A DNA stretch of 64,000 nucleotides from Thermothielavioides terrestris NRRL 8126 (lineage: Eukaryota; Ascomycota; Sordariomycetes; Sordariales; Chaetomiaceae). Under the pieces are notes generated by a model, which saw only the letters and a list, made by a program, of their open reading frames with translations, did no database searches and was not told the origin of the DNA. The translations under genes and the position numbers were made by a program. The stretch is taken from contig NC_016458.1 of NCBI RefSeq assembly GCF_000226115.1, positions 4,064,001 through 4,128,000 of the forward strand, given 5' to 3'. Positions 40,901 through 51,396 of the stretch are shown piece by piece; the stretch's first letter is position 1, and every line of letters starts with the position of its first letter.

Positions 40901-43605
40901 AGTAGATAACGCTGTTAGATCGCTTTTATACCTTCCTTACTAAGAGAGATAGCCTAAGAGCCTTAGAGTATAAGCTATACTAAGGGTACTTGAAGGTCTA
41001 TAGTTACAAGGCATTCGCTATAATAGATGCTACTAAGAAGAAAGAAAGGCACTTCGAACAGTTCTAACTAAGAGCTTAGATCAACTACCTTATAGGATAT
41101 GATTCCTTAAATATCTATTGTATCTAGAACCTTGCTATTGACTAAGTAGTATATATATACAATATAATCTTTAATAAAAAGTAGGTATACCTAGGTGATC
41201 TAAAGCTTATAGTATAAGACATTCTTTAGGTAGATCTCAAAGAGCTAAAGCGCTAGCTTAATACTAAAGGTACTAATAATGCCGATTAGCTAGATAATAA
41301 CGATCTTACGCCTATAGCTAAGGAAAAGGATATAATAAAGGCATTTAATACGCCTTCAACAACCTTCAAAGAACTAGAGGAGAGCCTAGCTACTATCGAA
41401 GAAGTGTTAGATACTATTATAGTAAAAGGCGATATTATAAGTACCTTCCTAGAGTTCTAATATCTAACTCCTCTATCTACTTCGCTAAGCGCCTTAATTG
41501 TAGCTACCTTCCTAGGTTTACGTTCGCCTAGAGCTTCTAAAGGAGTATTCCAACTATAGGAGGTCGCCTTTAATATAGGAACGTTAGGCCCTAGAGCTAC
41601 TAAACGTAGATACTTAAGGAGGGTCCTCTATATAGAGGAAGAGAGAGAAGAGCTTACTTAAAAGAGTAAAAAGAAGGCTAAGAAGGTAGTTAGTACTATT
41701 AAGAAGGAAGCTAGTAGCGCTAAGAGGATCTTTTAAGAAGAAGTCGATCGCTTATAGTAAAAAGGTAAGCTTAGATCTATCTACTAGTCGATACTCCTAT
41801 CTATATCTCGATAGTACTCTAAACTTAAAGATTATCCATTAGGCTAGCTATTCCTAGAGGTGGAACGCGATTATCTTCGAAGCTATAAAGTAATAGGCTT
41901 CTAAAAAGAGATTTACTACTATAATAAGGAGGTCTAGGGCAAATAGATCCTAAATTATATATAGATATACATTTATAAGTTCAATAAAAGTAGATACTTT
42001 ATTAAATGTAAAGCAAAGCTAGTAGTATATAGCGATTAGTAAAAGAAGAGGTTTACTAAGGAGAACTATATAGCTATACTTACTATATAATCCTTTAGAA
42101 TAGTATTCGCTATTATAGCAAAGTTCGACTTAGAACTAAAGTAGTTTAATATAGTTAATGCCTTTGTTAATATAAAGATTAATAAAGATATTTATATAGA
42201 GATGTTATATAGCTATTATAAATTAGGAACTATCCTAAAGCTAAAGAAGGCGCTCTATAGCCTATAAAAGTCTCCCCTCCTTTAGCAATAAGAGCTAACG
42301 GCTACCCTAAGGAACCTAGGGTTCTAGGCTATATTATAAGAGCTCTATATTATAACGAACAAAGGCATTATTGTCTTCTTCTATATAGATAATATCGTCT
42401 TCGTCTACTATAAAAAGGATTAATACTAAGCTAACAAAGTGATTAGCTAGCTATAAGAAAAGTATAAATTTATAAGAGGAGATAACCTCCTATAGTTCCT
42501 AGGTATAGAGATTTATTACAACTATAAGAGGCATTTAATTTAGCTTAGCTAGATAGCTTATATTGAGAAGATTGTAAAGTTAGCCTAGGAAGAAGGAGAG
42601 CTAAAGACCCTAATAGCTAAGAGCGAACTGCTCTTATACAATGATATTGCTAGCTATAGCTCTATTAGGCTCTATTAAAGGAAGGTCGGCTTAATCTTAT
42701 ATATAGCCGTCAATATATACCTAGACATTACCTTCGTAGCCTCTAAGTTTATATAGTTCAATTAGAACCTAGGACTAGAATACCACTATATAGCTAATTA
42801 AATGTTATAATACCTCTATCGAACAAGGTTCTAGGCCCTTTAGCTAAGAGGAGGAGATATCCTAATCGTAGTTAGCGATACTAGCTTCGTCGACAATAGT
42901 ATCGATTATAAAAGCTTATAAGGTTATACTATTATCCTATTTAAAGGGCTAATCGCCTAGTAAGCTAGTAAATAGGATATAGTAACTATATCGACTATAG
43001 AGGTAGAGTTGTTAGCACTTATATAGGTAGCGAAAGAAGGTATATTCCTTTAACACCTATTAGAGGTACTAGAGATCTATCTAGATAATAAGATCCTATC
43101 GATCTAGTGCAACAACAAACAAACGATCTAGCTAATCAATGCTAAGATGCTTATACTATAGACGAAGCTGAAATATATCGACATTTATAACCATTGACTA
43201 CGTTAAGAAGCTTAGAACAAGAGGGTTAACGTAGATTATATACCTTTGAACTAGATGTTAACTAACGACCTAACGAAGGCACTAGAACCAAAGCCCTATA
43301 GGAAGTTTATAGAAATGCTTAATCTAGTAGATATCTAGGCCTTTATTGAGATCTATACCTACTAGGCGGCGTAGAAGGAAGAAATATAGGGCTAGAGGAA
43401 GGCTCTAGTCGAATAGAAGGTTCGATTTATAGTGTAATATATAAGATTAAGAAGGGTAGACGTACAAAGCTCGGTAGATTAGAGCGATAGTAGAAGGACC
43501 TTAATACTATAGAATTGCTAGATTAGGAAGGACGTAGTATTAGGAATAGCTTTGTAGATTACTAGATTTAGTAGGCCGAAGCCAGAGGCTCGACCTGGGG
43601 GGGTA

Positions 43606-43815
43606 TGTTAGAACTAGCCTAGCCCAGGGTAGCGGGCCGGCCCACCGAGATTAGGATCCACCAGCTTGATACCCAACTGCTACCCAAGATTAGGCTCCTG
43701 ATCAGGAGAACTCTCCTACAATACAACATCCTCAATACCACGATTGATTCCAGTTGTACGCATTGCTTGTATCGTGATAGCTTCATCTTCCCAAGCCGGC
43801 GCAGCGGTTTCAACA
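43606..43815 (+). repeat. 3' LTR of the copia element
   Basis: 210 bp, starting TGTTAGAACT and ending GTTTCAACA. It is mutated in its first half and clean in its last 60 bp, the mirror image of the 5' LTR. Confidence 0.95.
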
Positions 43816-43820
43816 GCTTG
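43816..43820. repeat. Right target-site duplication of the copia element
   Basis: GCTTG directly after the 3' LTR, identical to 37779-37783. Confidence 0.9.
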
Positions 43821-43992
43821 CTCCTAGCGAGCGTGCACAACGACCAAATCCACATCTTTTGCTTTGAGCAGCAATCCATTCTCGTATGCTCGCTTTTGGC
43901 CCCAGATGCTATGTACTTGTAGAGGCATGCCAACGCAAGCTCCGATACGGCCACCTCTTCAGGGATCCGCAAATATGTGCTAACTACACGTC

Positions 43993-46900
43993 TCAATGCT
44001 TGTTGTTGCTGCCCTCCTCGGCGAGCCCGTCGAGCTCCGAGAACTGGGCTCTGTCCAGATCCAAGCTCTCCTTTTCCTTTTTCCCTTTCTTGCCAAAGTT
44101 GCTCAACCACCGCGCTGGCGCCTTACTCTCCTTGTTCTTGGTGGAGCTCAGGGCCGGCGCCAGACTGGGACTGCTGGTGATGCTCTCGAAGCTGCGGCCC
44201 ACGAGGGCCGCATTCAGCGCCTCGTCACCAATGTCCTCAAAGTCCCCCATGCTCGAGCGTTCCAGGGATGTGCCCTTGTCAGAAGCCCCTCCGCTAGCCG
44301 TGCTGCTCGGAGCCTTTTTGAACAGCCCAGACTCCTTCCCGCCGAGCCGCCCGGCGAGACTAAACTTGCTCGAGCTGCCTTTTCGGAACAGCTTGCGGAC
44401 AACGTTGTCGTCTTTGAAACTGCTCGAGAGTCCCTCCGATGGCGTGTTGGAGAAAGGCTGGTCCAGCGACAGGGAATCCCGGGACTCAGAAACGGACGTC
44501 TGCGTGTGCACCGAGAACCCGTCGCGCGATTTGCGCGAATCTGACGGAGATTCCGTCTCGACAACAAGAGGCTGCGGCGTCTCCGGCGTGGATACGGCCT
44601 CCTTGGCCTTGGATTTTTCCTTCGAGTCCTTCGCTTTGGCCTTGTCCTTCTTCTCGGCCTTGCTCTTCTCCTTGCTCTCCTTTTCCTTGTCCTTGTCCTT
44701 GTCTTTTTCCTTGTCGGCTTTGGATTTGAAAATCGCGATGAAGGCTGGTGCGTTGGGGTTCAAGCGGCCAAGCGACTTGGACTGCGTCGGCGGCCGGCTT
44801 CCGATAACCCCGACCTCGCGAGCGTTGGGCAGCATCTCCTCTCCCAAGATCTCATCATCCGCGGATGCCAATGTAGTTTTCAGCGCAGAGGGCGAGCCGT
44901 GAAGAGAGGGGCGCCGCGACGGGTTCCTAGACCAAGGTGCCGCGTCAGGCGGCCACAACCGACTGGGCTTCCCCAGCGTAGCCGCATCCCCGGCCGAGAA
45001 CCCCCAGATCGAGCCCGAATCGGTTGACGGCCGAGGAAATTCGGAGGACGCGATGCTGGCCGGCCTCGGGCTGCTGGGATCCCTCTCCGGAAATAGGCCG
45101 CCAGCAGCCCGATGCGAGCTGGAGAAGGGGTTGAGGCTCCTCGAAAACATGCGCGAGTGCGTCGCGTGCCCCTCGGTGATTTCAGGCCCCACCGAGTTCC
45201 GGTTGAAGACGTTCCAGGTTCCCGATAGGCTGATCCGCCGCCTCGTTAGGCCATCCGGGTCATCCGCTTGCTTGGGGAAGGACTGGCTCTGTCCCTGCTT
45301 GAGGCTGCCAAGGGGCAAGCCCTCCTTCTCCATGGCTTTGGTCGGTCTGGACCGCTGGAAGGAAAAGAAGCTGCTCAGCTTGTTCTGCGGCGCTTCCCTT
45401 GCGACAGGCGACGGAACCGTAGCGGCGGCGTTGAGTGACAATCGATCTGACGCGTCGTTTTGGAAAGGAGGGAAGGGAAGGTTGCTCGTCGAGCCGTGCG
45501 GACTGGAGAAGACGCTGAAAGATTTTCCAGAAGAGGCCGGCGACAGCGGGACGTTGTCTGGAGATGCCCGTTGCTGGGGCAGGGACGGATCAGGCCCGTA
45601 CCTGGACACCGGACTGAGCTCCTCGTCGTCGTCAAGATCTGCCAGGATATTGGACGGTAGGAGAGCCGTTGCCGAAGGGCTGAGAGGAGCAGCTCTTGAG
45701 CTCGCCTCCTCGGGCCGGCCGGGGATCTCTGCCGAAAGATCCATGAAAGGACCCGGGGCGAAGCCAGGCGGCGCGTTCGCAGATCGGGAACTGGCGAACC
45801 CGGAAGGAGTCGGAACAGAAATGGCCGGATCGACCTGAGAGTACGGCGGTAGGGGCGTCGAGACCGATACACTGGAGAACGAATTGCCCGCACGACTCCG
45901 CCGGCTCAAGTGGCTGACGGCAGGGTGATCAAACTCTATGCCAGCCGCAGTTGGCTGGCTGTTCAGGCCATACGGCGTTTGCGGAATGTGCTGTAGTTGC
46001 ATGCCGAGGACGCGAATCTGCTCATCCAGGGCCCTCGCGCGCTTGGCCTCGAAGGCCTGAGCCTCCCCGAGCTCCCTCCCCCTGCCTCTCCGGTACCAGT
46101 CTCGTCTTTCCTCGGCAAGCTTCTCGCGCAAGTCACCCTCCTCCTCTCCACCCGGGAGCAGCTTCCTGGCCTCTTCTAGCTCCTTCACCTGCTCTCTCCT
46201 CTCCTTGAGCTCTGCCTCTAACCGCGAGCACTCGGTCTGCAGCTCGCCGTTCTCGCGGCGGAATTGGTCGACTTTCCGCTCTTTTTCTCCCTCCAGTTCC
46301 GTCATCTGCTGGTCAAAGCTCTCCCGATCCCTGCGCATCTCTTCCACGCCCTTTTCCCACTTGGCGATATTCTCGTGAAACTTGGCCCGCTCGGCTTGCT
46401 TCTCCTTGAGAAGCTTCTCCTTCTGCGCCTTGCGCTGCATGGCGTTGCGCATCGTCCGGTCCGTCGAGTTCACATCGCGCTTCAGCTTCTCCGTCTGCTC
46501 TTCCTTCTTCTTCTGTTCCTTCCTCTTCTCGCGCTTTTCCGCGTCCAGCTCCTCCAGCGCCAGCCTATTATCAGCCTCCTCCTTGGCGATAAGTGCCAAC
46601 ACATCCTCGGTCTCCTTGCGGATACTCTCGAACTTCTCGGTAAGCTCTGGAAGCGTCTGCTTGCTGTCCGCATCGATCTCGTCTCGTATCGGCTGTTCGA
46701 GGCTCGTGGTGGACGGCGAATGTCGTCGCGTGACCGTATTCCTGCGTGGCCCTGGCCCCGACGCGGAGCCCAACTCTCGAACAGGCGAGGGAGTCGCCTC
46801 GGCCACGGTTGGCACCTCCAGAGCGGGAAACGGACTGCGGGACACTGCGCCCTCTTCAGCTACCTCGCTTGGCGCGGATCCTCGGGGTTCCTCCGGCACG

Positions 46901-47779
46901 AAACTGGAGGGGAGCCGAGCATTCCCAAGCTGCGGCCGTCCATCGCGACCAAACGTCCTCAGCCGGATGACCCGACTGCCGGCTTGGAAGTTGTTGGAGT
47001 TGACCGCGATCACGCGCACGTTGTAAAAGTGGTTCGGCTTCAGGCCGCTGACCACGATCGCGGGTTCCTGGTTGGCGGCAACCTCCCCAACTGGCCAAAG
47101 GTTAACATCCCGTTTTGCATCAATGACTCATTCCGCCCCGGTCCCGACTCACCGTCGACTCCGTTGACCTGGATCAGGAACTTCTGCACAGACCGGTTCG
47201 CCGGTGGGCGCGTCCAGTTCACGGTGGCGGCATCGGCCCGGATCTCGGCCAGGGACACGTCCGGCGGTTCCGGGACATCAACGCCCAGGATGTTGATGAG
47301 CTCGGGAACCGGCTTCCACAGCGTCTGCCATGCCCTTCGCACTAGCCTGTGGAGAAGTGCACACGCAATAAGCCTCCTGCCAAAACTGCCAAATGCCGCG
47401 GGTGCGCGAGAACACAGAAAAAAAGGACGGTGCCGAGGCGGCGGTGGGGAATTGAGGCGGCGGTGCGGAATTTGCAGCGACAAGAACAACAACCAACCCC
47501 AACGTACCATCCAACAGCGAGGCCGGTCAACAACATGTTCGCATGCCTTGCAATCACGATATGGAGATGCAGAGCGGCAATGCCCTCGAGGGTCAGGGCG
47601 TAGGCCGAGTAGGAAAGGTCGCGGCACAACTCGGGAGCGATGGCCCAGCAGAACAGGGCGGCGCCGGCTGCAGCGATCAGGTTGATGCGGGCGTTCTTAG
47701 GCTCGGTGAACCACCAGGCGAGACTGGCCGAGACAATGAGAAACGTGGGCACCAGCGACGTCCAGGAGAGCCATGACAT
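43993..47779 (-). CDS. Membrane-anchored fibronectin type III and coiled-coil protein, function unknown
   Basis: Conserved in filamentous ascomycetes as an FN3-domain protein; no assigned role known to me. Three exons on the minus strand: 47779-47508, 47346-47153 and 47090-43993; total 1187 aa. The first ATG (MSWLSWTSLVPTFLIV) opens on two or three hydrophobic segments (about 7-24, 33-50 and a weaker one near 60-77). Residues about 115-195 form an FN3 domain (ATVNWTRPPANRSVQKFLIQ, HFYNVRVIAVNS) split by intron 2. A long coiled coil, about residues 290-480, is rich in Glu/Lys (EKREKRKEQKKKEEQTEKL). The remaining ~700 residues are Ser/Pro-rich and disordered, with a Lys/Asp/Glu run (EKDKDKDKEKESKEK) near residue 960. 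It may act as an ER or plasma-membrane tether or scaffold; that is inference. The 3' end lies 180 bp from the copia element. Confidence 0.85.
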
Positions 47780-47850
47780 GACGCTGCGGTCGGGAAGGGT
47801 GGGGAGATCGAGGGGCTGGGTAAGGTGGTGTTTGACAAGTTGCGCATCGA

Positions 47851-47890
47851 AGCAGCGCAGCAGCAGCAGCAACAGTAGCAGCAGCAGCAG
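47851..47890. repeat. AGC/GCT trinucleotide repeat upstream of the FN3 gene
   Basis: About a dozen near-perfect AGC units with a few CAA/TAG interruptions, in the presumed 5' UTR of the gene starting at 47779. Confidence 0.8.
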
Positions 47891-48082
47891 TCCTTAGCAG
47901 CCGGAGAGTGGGGGTCGGAAGGATTGAGTTGCAGAACACCTACCTCCGCTAGGCGAAAAAAACGAGATTGGCTCCCGGTCGCTGCCTGAGTGGCCGAGAT
48001 CCGTGGCCAGCTGCGGGTCCGGGCGGGCAGTGCTTCATTTGGTGGCCGTGAAATTTGGGGCTTCCCTGAGCGCCTTCCAAAG

Positions 48083-48481
48083 GCTGATGGCTAAAGAGGT
48101 CCCGCCAAGACTAATTTCGGCCAATTGTCGGCAATGTTTTTACAGGTCAGTACCCCGCCAAGACCGCCAAGGCGTCTGCACTATCTAAGCGGTTAGTTCG
48201 CCGGGGGTGCGGGGGGCGGCGCCAGCCCCCCGCTGGTTAGGGTGAGGGTTATGGTTAGGGTGAGGGTCAAGGTTAGGGTGAGGGTTAACTTCGTTTTCTT
48301 TTTTTTCGATTTGGTTGAGGTTTCGTAAAGTTGTTGCAACGAGTCTTTGCGATTGTTCGTTGTTGATGTTGCTCCAAGTCGTCGAGGCCCCGTCGCGGCC
48401 CCGCTCACCCCGTGGCGATTGTAAATACTTGTAAGCGGCAGTCTCCGAAATTAGTCTTGGCGGGACCTCTTTAGCCATAAC
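48083..48481 (+). mobile_element. MITE-like element, copy 1, Mutator-type ends
   Basis: 399 bp between direct repeats CCTTCCAAAG at 48073-48082 and 48482-48491. The ends are inverted repeats sharing GGCTAAAGAGGTCCCGCC and continuing through AAGACTAATTTCGG. Inside are a GC hairpin and an 18-bp TTAGGG-like array on the plus strand. It has no coding capacity. It sits about 300 bp upstream of the FN3 gene, probably inside its promoter. Confidence 0.85.
48210..48288 (+). repeat. GC hairpin followed by telomere-like 18-bp array (MITE copy 1)
   Basis: 48210-48232 is an inverted repeat with an 8-bp stem, CGGGGGGC and GCCCCCCG, around a 7-base loop. 48235-48288 is exactly three 18-bp units of the form GGTTAGGGTGAGGGTTAT; each unit contains one canonical TTAGGG and variant hexamers. 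Confidence 0.9.
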
Positions 48482-51396
48482 CCTTCCAAAGGCGCTAGGT
48501 TCTTCGAGGCAGGCCCCAACTGGCCCATCCATTCAGAGGTCAAACGGGCTGTTAGCGCATGCATTAGTGGAGATCACTGCCGAGAATGTGGCTCCCTACG
48601 TCTCTTAGGGCCCGCTGTTTCAGGCTGTCCCGTTCTGCCACCCAATTACCATCCTTGCCCGGTCGAAAAACGCTATCCATGGTCGACCGAGGGCCGAGAC
48701 TCAAATGCCCGGGACGAGATGACGGATGTCGTCTTGCGAGCCCATACAAGCATTTACCAACCTTGCAAATGTCTGAACTTTATCCGTACCTATCAAGTAC
48801 CGTCCCTACTGTGTACGGAGGAAAGGAGAGTAAGGTAAGTGCTTTGTCCAATCCCACCCCCCAAAAGGATTGTCCAAGGTGCGGGACAAAAGTGCTACCT
48901 ATATTCAAGATCAGCTGATCGGACCATCTCACACTTACACAGCAGACCAGGTGCGGAACCACCAATTTCGTGGAGAAGCGAGTAGCTTCTTCAAAGGCAA
49001 GGGGTTCTACCTATGCCAATGTTCCATCTCGGGGTGTCTTTGCAATGCGAGGGAAACAACACGCGCTACATGGTTTATCCCTTTCCAAAGGCCGTACATA
49101 CGGAGGCAGACACAGCCCGCCCTCGGCTCTTGGTGGTCTTGTTCGAGTTGCCGTCATCTATGCCCACAGCCTGACGGTCCAGCTCCCGCATACAGGAGCC
49201 AGGAGCTGCTCATTCGACAATAAGCCAGTTATATGGCACATTTGTCGGGCCTTACTATCTTTATGGCGCTGTTGAACGTTGTGTTCGAACCACGGCACAT
49301 GGGACAGGGAGCCGCGTCCGCGTGCTCAACCTCACCTTACCATCCTGACAAATCCGTCGGCCGAAGCCGTGGCAGCAAACTGGCTAACTAACGGGGAAAC
49401 CAAACCCCAGAGGCGCCGCGCGTCTGAGGACAGCCGCCGGCCAGGAGGCGTTATCAGGCCCTCCTTTGAAGTCATGGCTACCGAGGGATCCTGCGTCGCC
49501 GCCGCAGCTCACGGAATCCTCTTCATTGCCACCTGTCTCATCCTGGGGGTATTCTGCAGCAGCGCGTCACCAAGCGCCGCAGCGTAGAGTAGGCAAGGAA
49601 GGGAGCAGCATCCTTATAGTTGTCGTCAGTTGCCTCGGTAATCGGCCTCGTCGGGAGGAAGCAGGCATTGGTCGGCCCGGTGTCGTGGATATATCAACAT
49701 CGTACTTCAAACGAAACTGGGCTATTTCCGTGTGGCCGCGTCTACGCAGTAAGTGTCACTAGCAGCGCGAAGCAGAGCCGATCGGACTTCCCTCCTCGGC
49801 CTCCGCGCCGCTTTGCAGCAGCACGTTGTCCACGTCGCGAATAAGGAGTTGTCCTGGCCACACAACTCGTGGCACGCAGCCGGCTGAGGACTACTGTGTA
49901 AAGATGCGGGTTTCCAGGCACAAACAGAGGAGCGGACGAGCCATCTTCTCTCCGCCCACAGGAACTCCGCATCATTCCGTATCGTAAATAAGCAGCTAGC
50001 CTTCCTGTTTCGGCAACGCCGCATCTTTCATAGAGGTATTTCCCTGGCTACCCGGAGCCGTCTTTCACCGGCCTCCGAATAACTGAAGTGTCAGCAGACA
50101 GTAAAGCGGCAATTCCTGGCCTGACCAGCTGGGCTAGTCCAGATACGTATTCTGTTGATGGTGCCGCTTGTCGTGTATTGCGCACCTAAGGTATTGTGTA
50201 GCTATGCGGAATCACCGAATATGGTGAGATGTCAGTGGCTTGTTGGGCCGTTGCGGTTCCCCAACCGCGCCAGCCGCTTATTAGCGGGTCAATGCATCCC
50301 GTGACCGGGCTCATGACGGGCCCTCGCCTAGAACGGCTGCCTGCTGCCTCCTGCATGTAAGGTAGTGTAGGTAGTGTACGGAATATGGTACACTCTCTGC
50401 AATGACAGTTCAGGTATCAATGTTCTGCATTGAAACCTAACTCAATGGAATACACTCGTGTACCATGTCTGTACCCTTCCTGCCCGGTTATTCAGCGTCG
50501 TATGGATCCGGCCCGGCTGTCGCGTCCATGACATCAGCGAGAGAATCGGGATCCCCCGGGGCCTGCAGCAAGGGTCCGAATCTCGCAAGGGTCTGTCGAA
50601 AGCAGGACTTCGTGGATACTCGTCGCAGCAGCGGCGCTGGGGCTAATTTGTGGTGTAAGCAAGGTGGGGCAGAAGTACCGGCCATGTCTCGGACGGAAGG
50701 CTCAACTCGGCCAAGCGCGGGTGACTGCTGGGGTGCTCGGCGTTTGTTGAGGCCCTCGTGATTGTCACAGGCCATCAGCTGCTCAACGCTGGCCGGGCTT
50801 CTTCAAGAGGGCGGCCGCGTGCCCCGACCTGCATTCACAGTGGTTTTGGTTTCTCAGTTTCGGCCAGCGCCAGCAGGAACCGTTGGGACAAATTTCGTTC
50901 GTCTCCATCCAAACGCGGCCCCGCGCATGCATCAACGTTAGGTAACCAACTTTACGTGAAGTTAGACGAACTCCAGGTGCCCAATTTGTGCCCCTCCCTC
51001 GGCCCTTTCCGAGATCCCGGCGCCGCCCAACACTTATAGCGAGCGAACTTGAGCGCAAGCCTTCCCCGTATCCGCCTACTTTGCAGACGACGGCGTGGTG
51101 ACTCTGGCTTGCTTGCATTCTTTCCTGTATCCTGGCGCATTGCTTCCGGCCGACGCCGCAACCCCCAATCCAGTCGCGGAAAGCAAGCACGAGGAGTCTG
51201 GGCGTGGCGAGTCCACTATTTGATTCCGTGCCTCGGCTTCCAGCCCGCGCCTGAGCGTCCAGTCTTTCTCCCTCTGCGCAGCACAGAAGAAGAAAAGTCT
51301 CGTTGCTGTTCCTGGCCGCACGGCCGTTGCAGACCGTCAATTCACAAGAATTTGAATCAACCCATCGGGGTAGCGCTGGTCGGTCCGCCGCAAGCC
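48482..51396. other. Long gene-free interval upstream of PAH1
   Basis: About 2.9 kb without a supported gene. Chance frames up to about 185 codons overlap on both strands but show no conserved sequence. TACGGAATA-type words occur at 50378-50386 and near 48814. From about 51000 the sequence is the PAH1 5' leader; the PAH1 frame stays open upstream of its ATG, but that sequence does not resemble lipin. Confidence 0.5.

Larger units (their letters stand above)
37784..43815 (+). mobile_element. Ty1/copia LTR retrotransposon, structurally complete but RIP-inactivated
   Basis: A 6.03-kb element with two 210-bp LTRs in direct orientation, TG...CA ends and a GCTTG duplication on both sides. Damaged gag-pol motifs run in + order. 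A zinc knuckle at about 39250-39305 has lost Cys to Tyr (CYTYNHF). The integrase core DRY appears near 40528-40560. Reverse transcriptase is at about 42120-42170 (VNAFVNIKINKD) and 42260 (KLKKALYSL), with the YVDD box as FYIDNIVF at about 42380. RNase H is at about 42990-43035 (STIEVELLALI), and the terminal DLTKAL is near 43280. Integrase before RT defines copia. Frames are full of TAG/TAA stops where Gln and Trp codons are expected. A G-run (CTGGGGGGG) before the 3' LTR is the likely polypurine tract. I see no convincing primer-binding site. It lies between CMC1 and the FN3 gene without breaking either. Confidence 0.95.

Noticed and set aside
37784..43815. The possibility that the copia element is still active because LTRs, target duplication and polypurine tract are intact.
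   Set aside because: The body has dozens of stops, a damaged YVDD box and a lost zinc knuckle, so it cannot encode its own proteins.
49230..49300. A GTGTTCGAACCACGG stretch resembling a tRNA T-arm.
   Set aside because: The T stem would have two weak G-T pairs and no D-arm, anticodon arm or acceptor stem could be folded around it.
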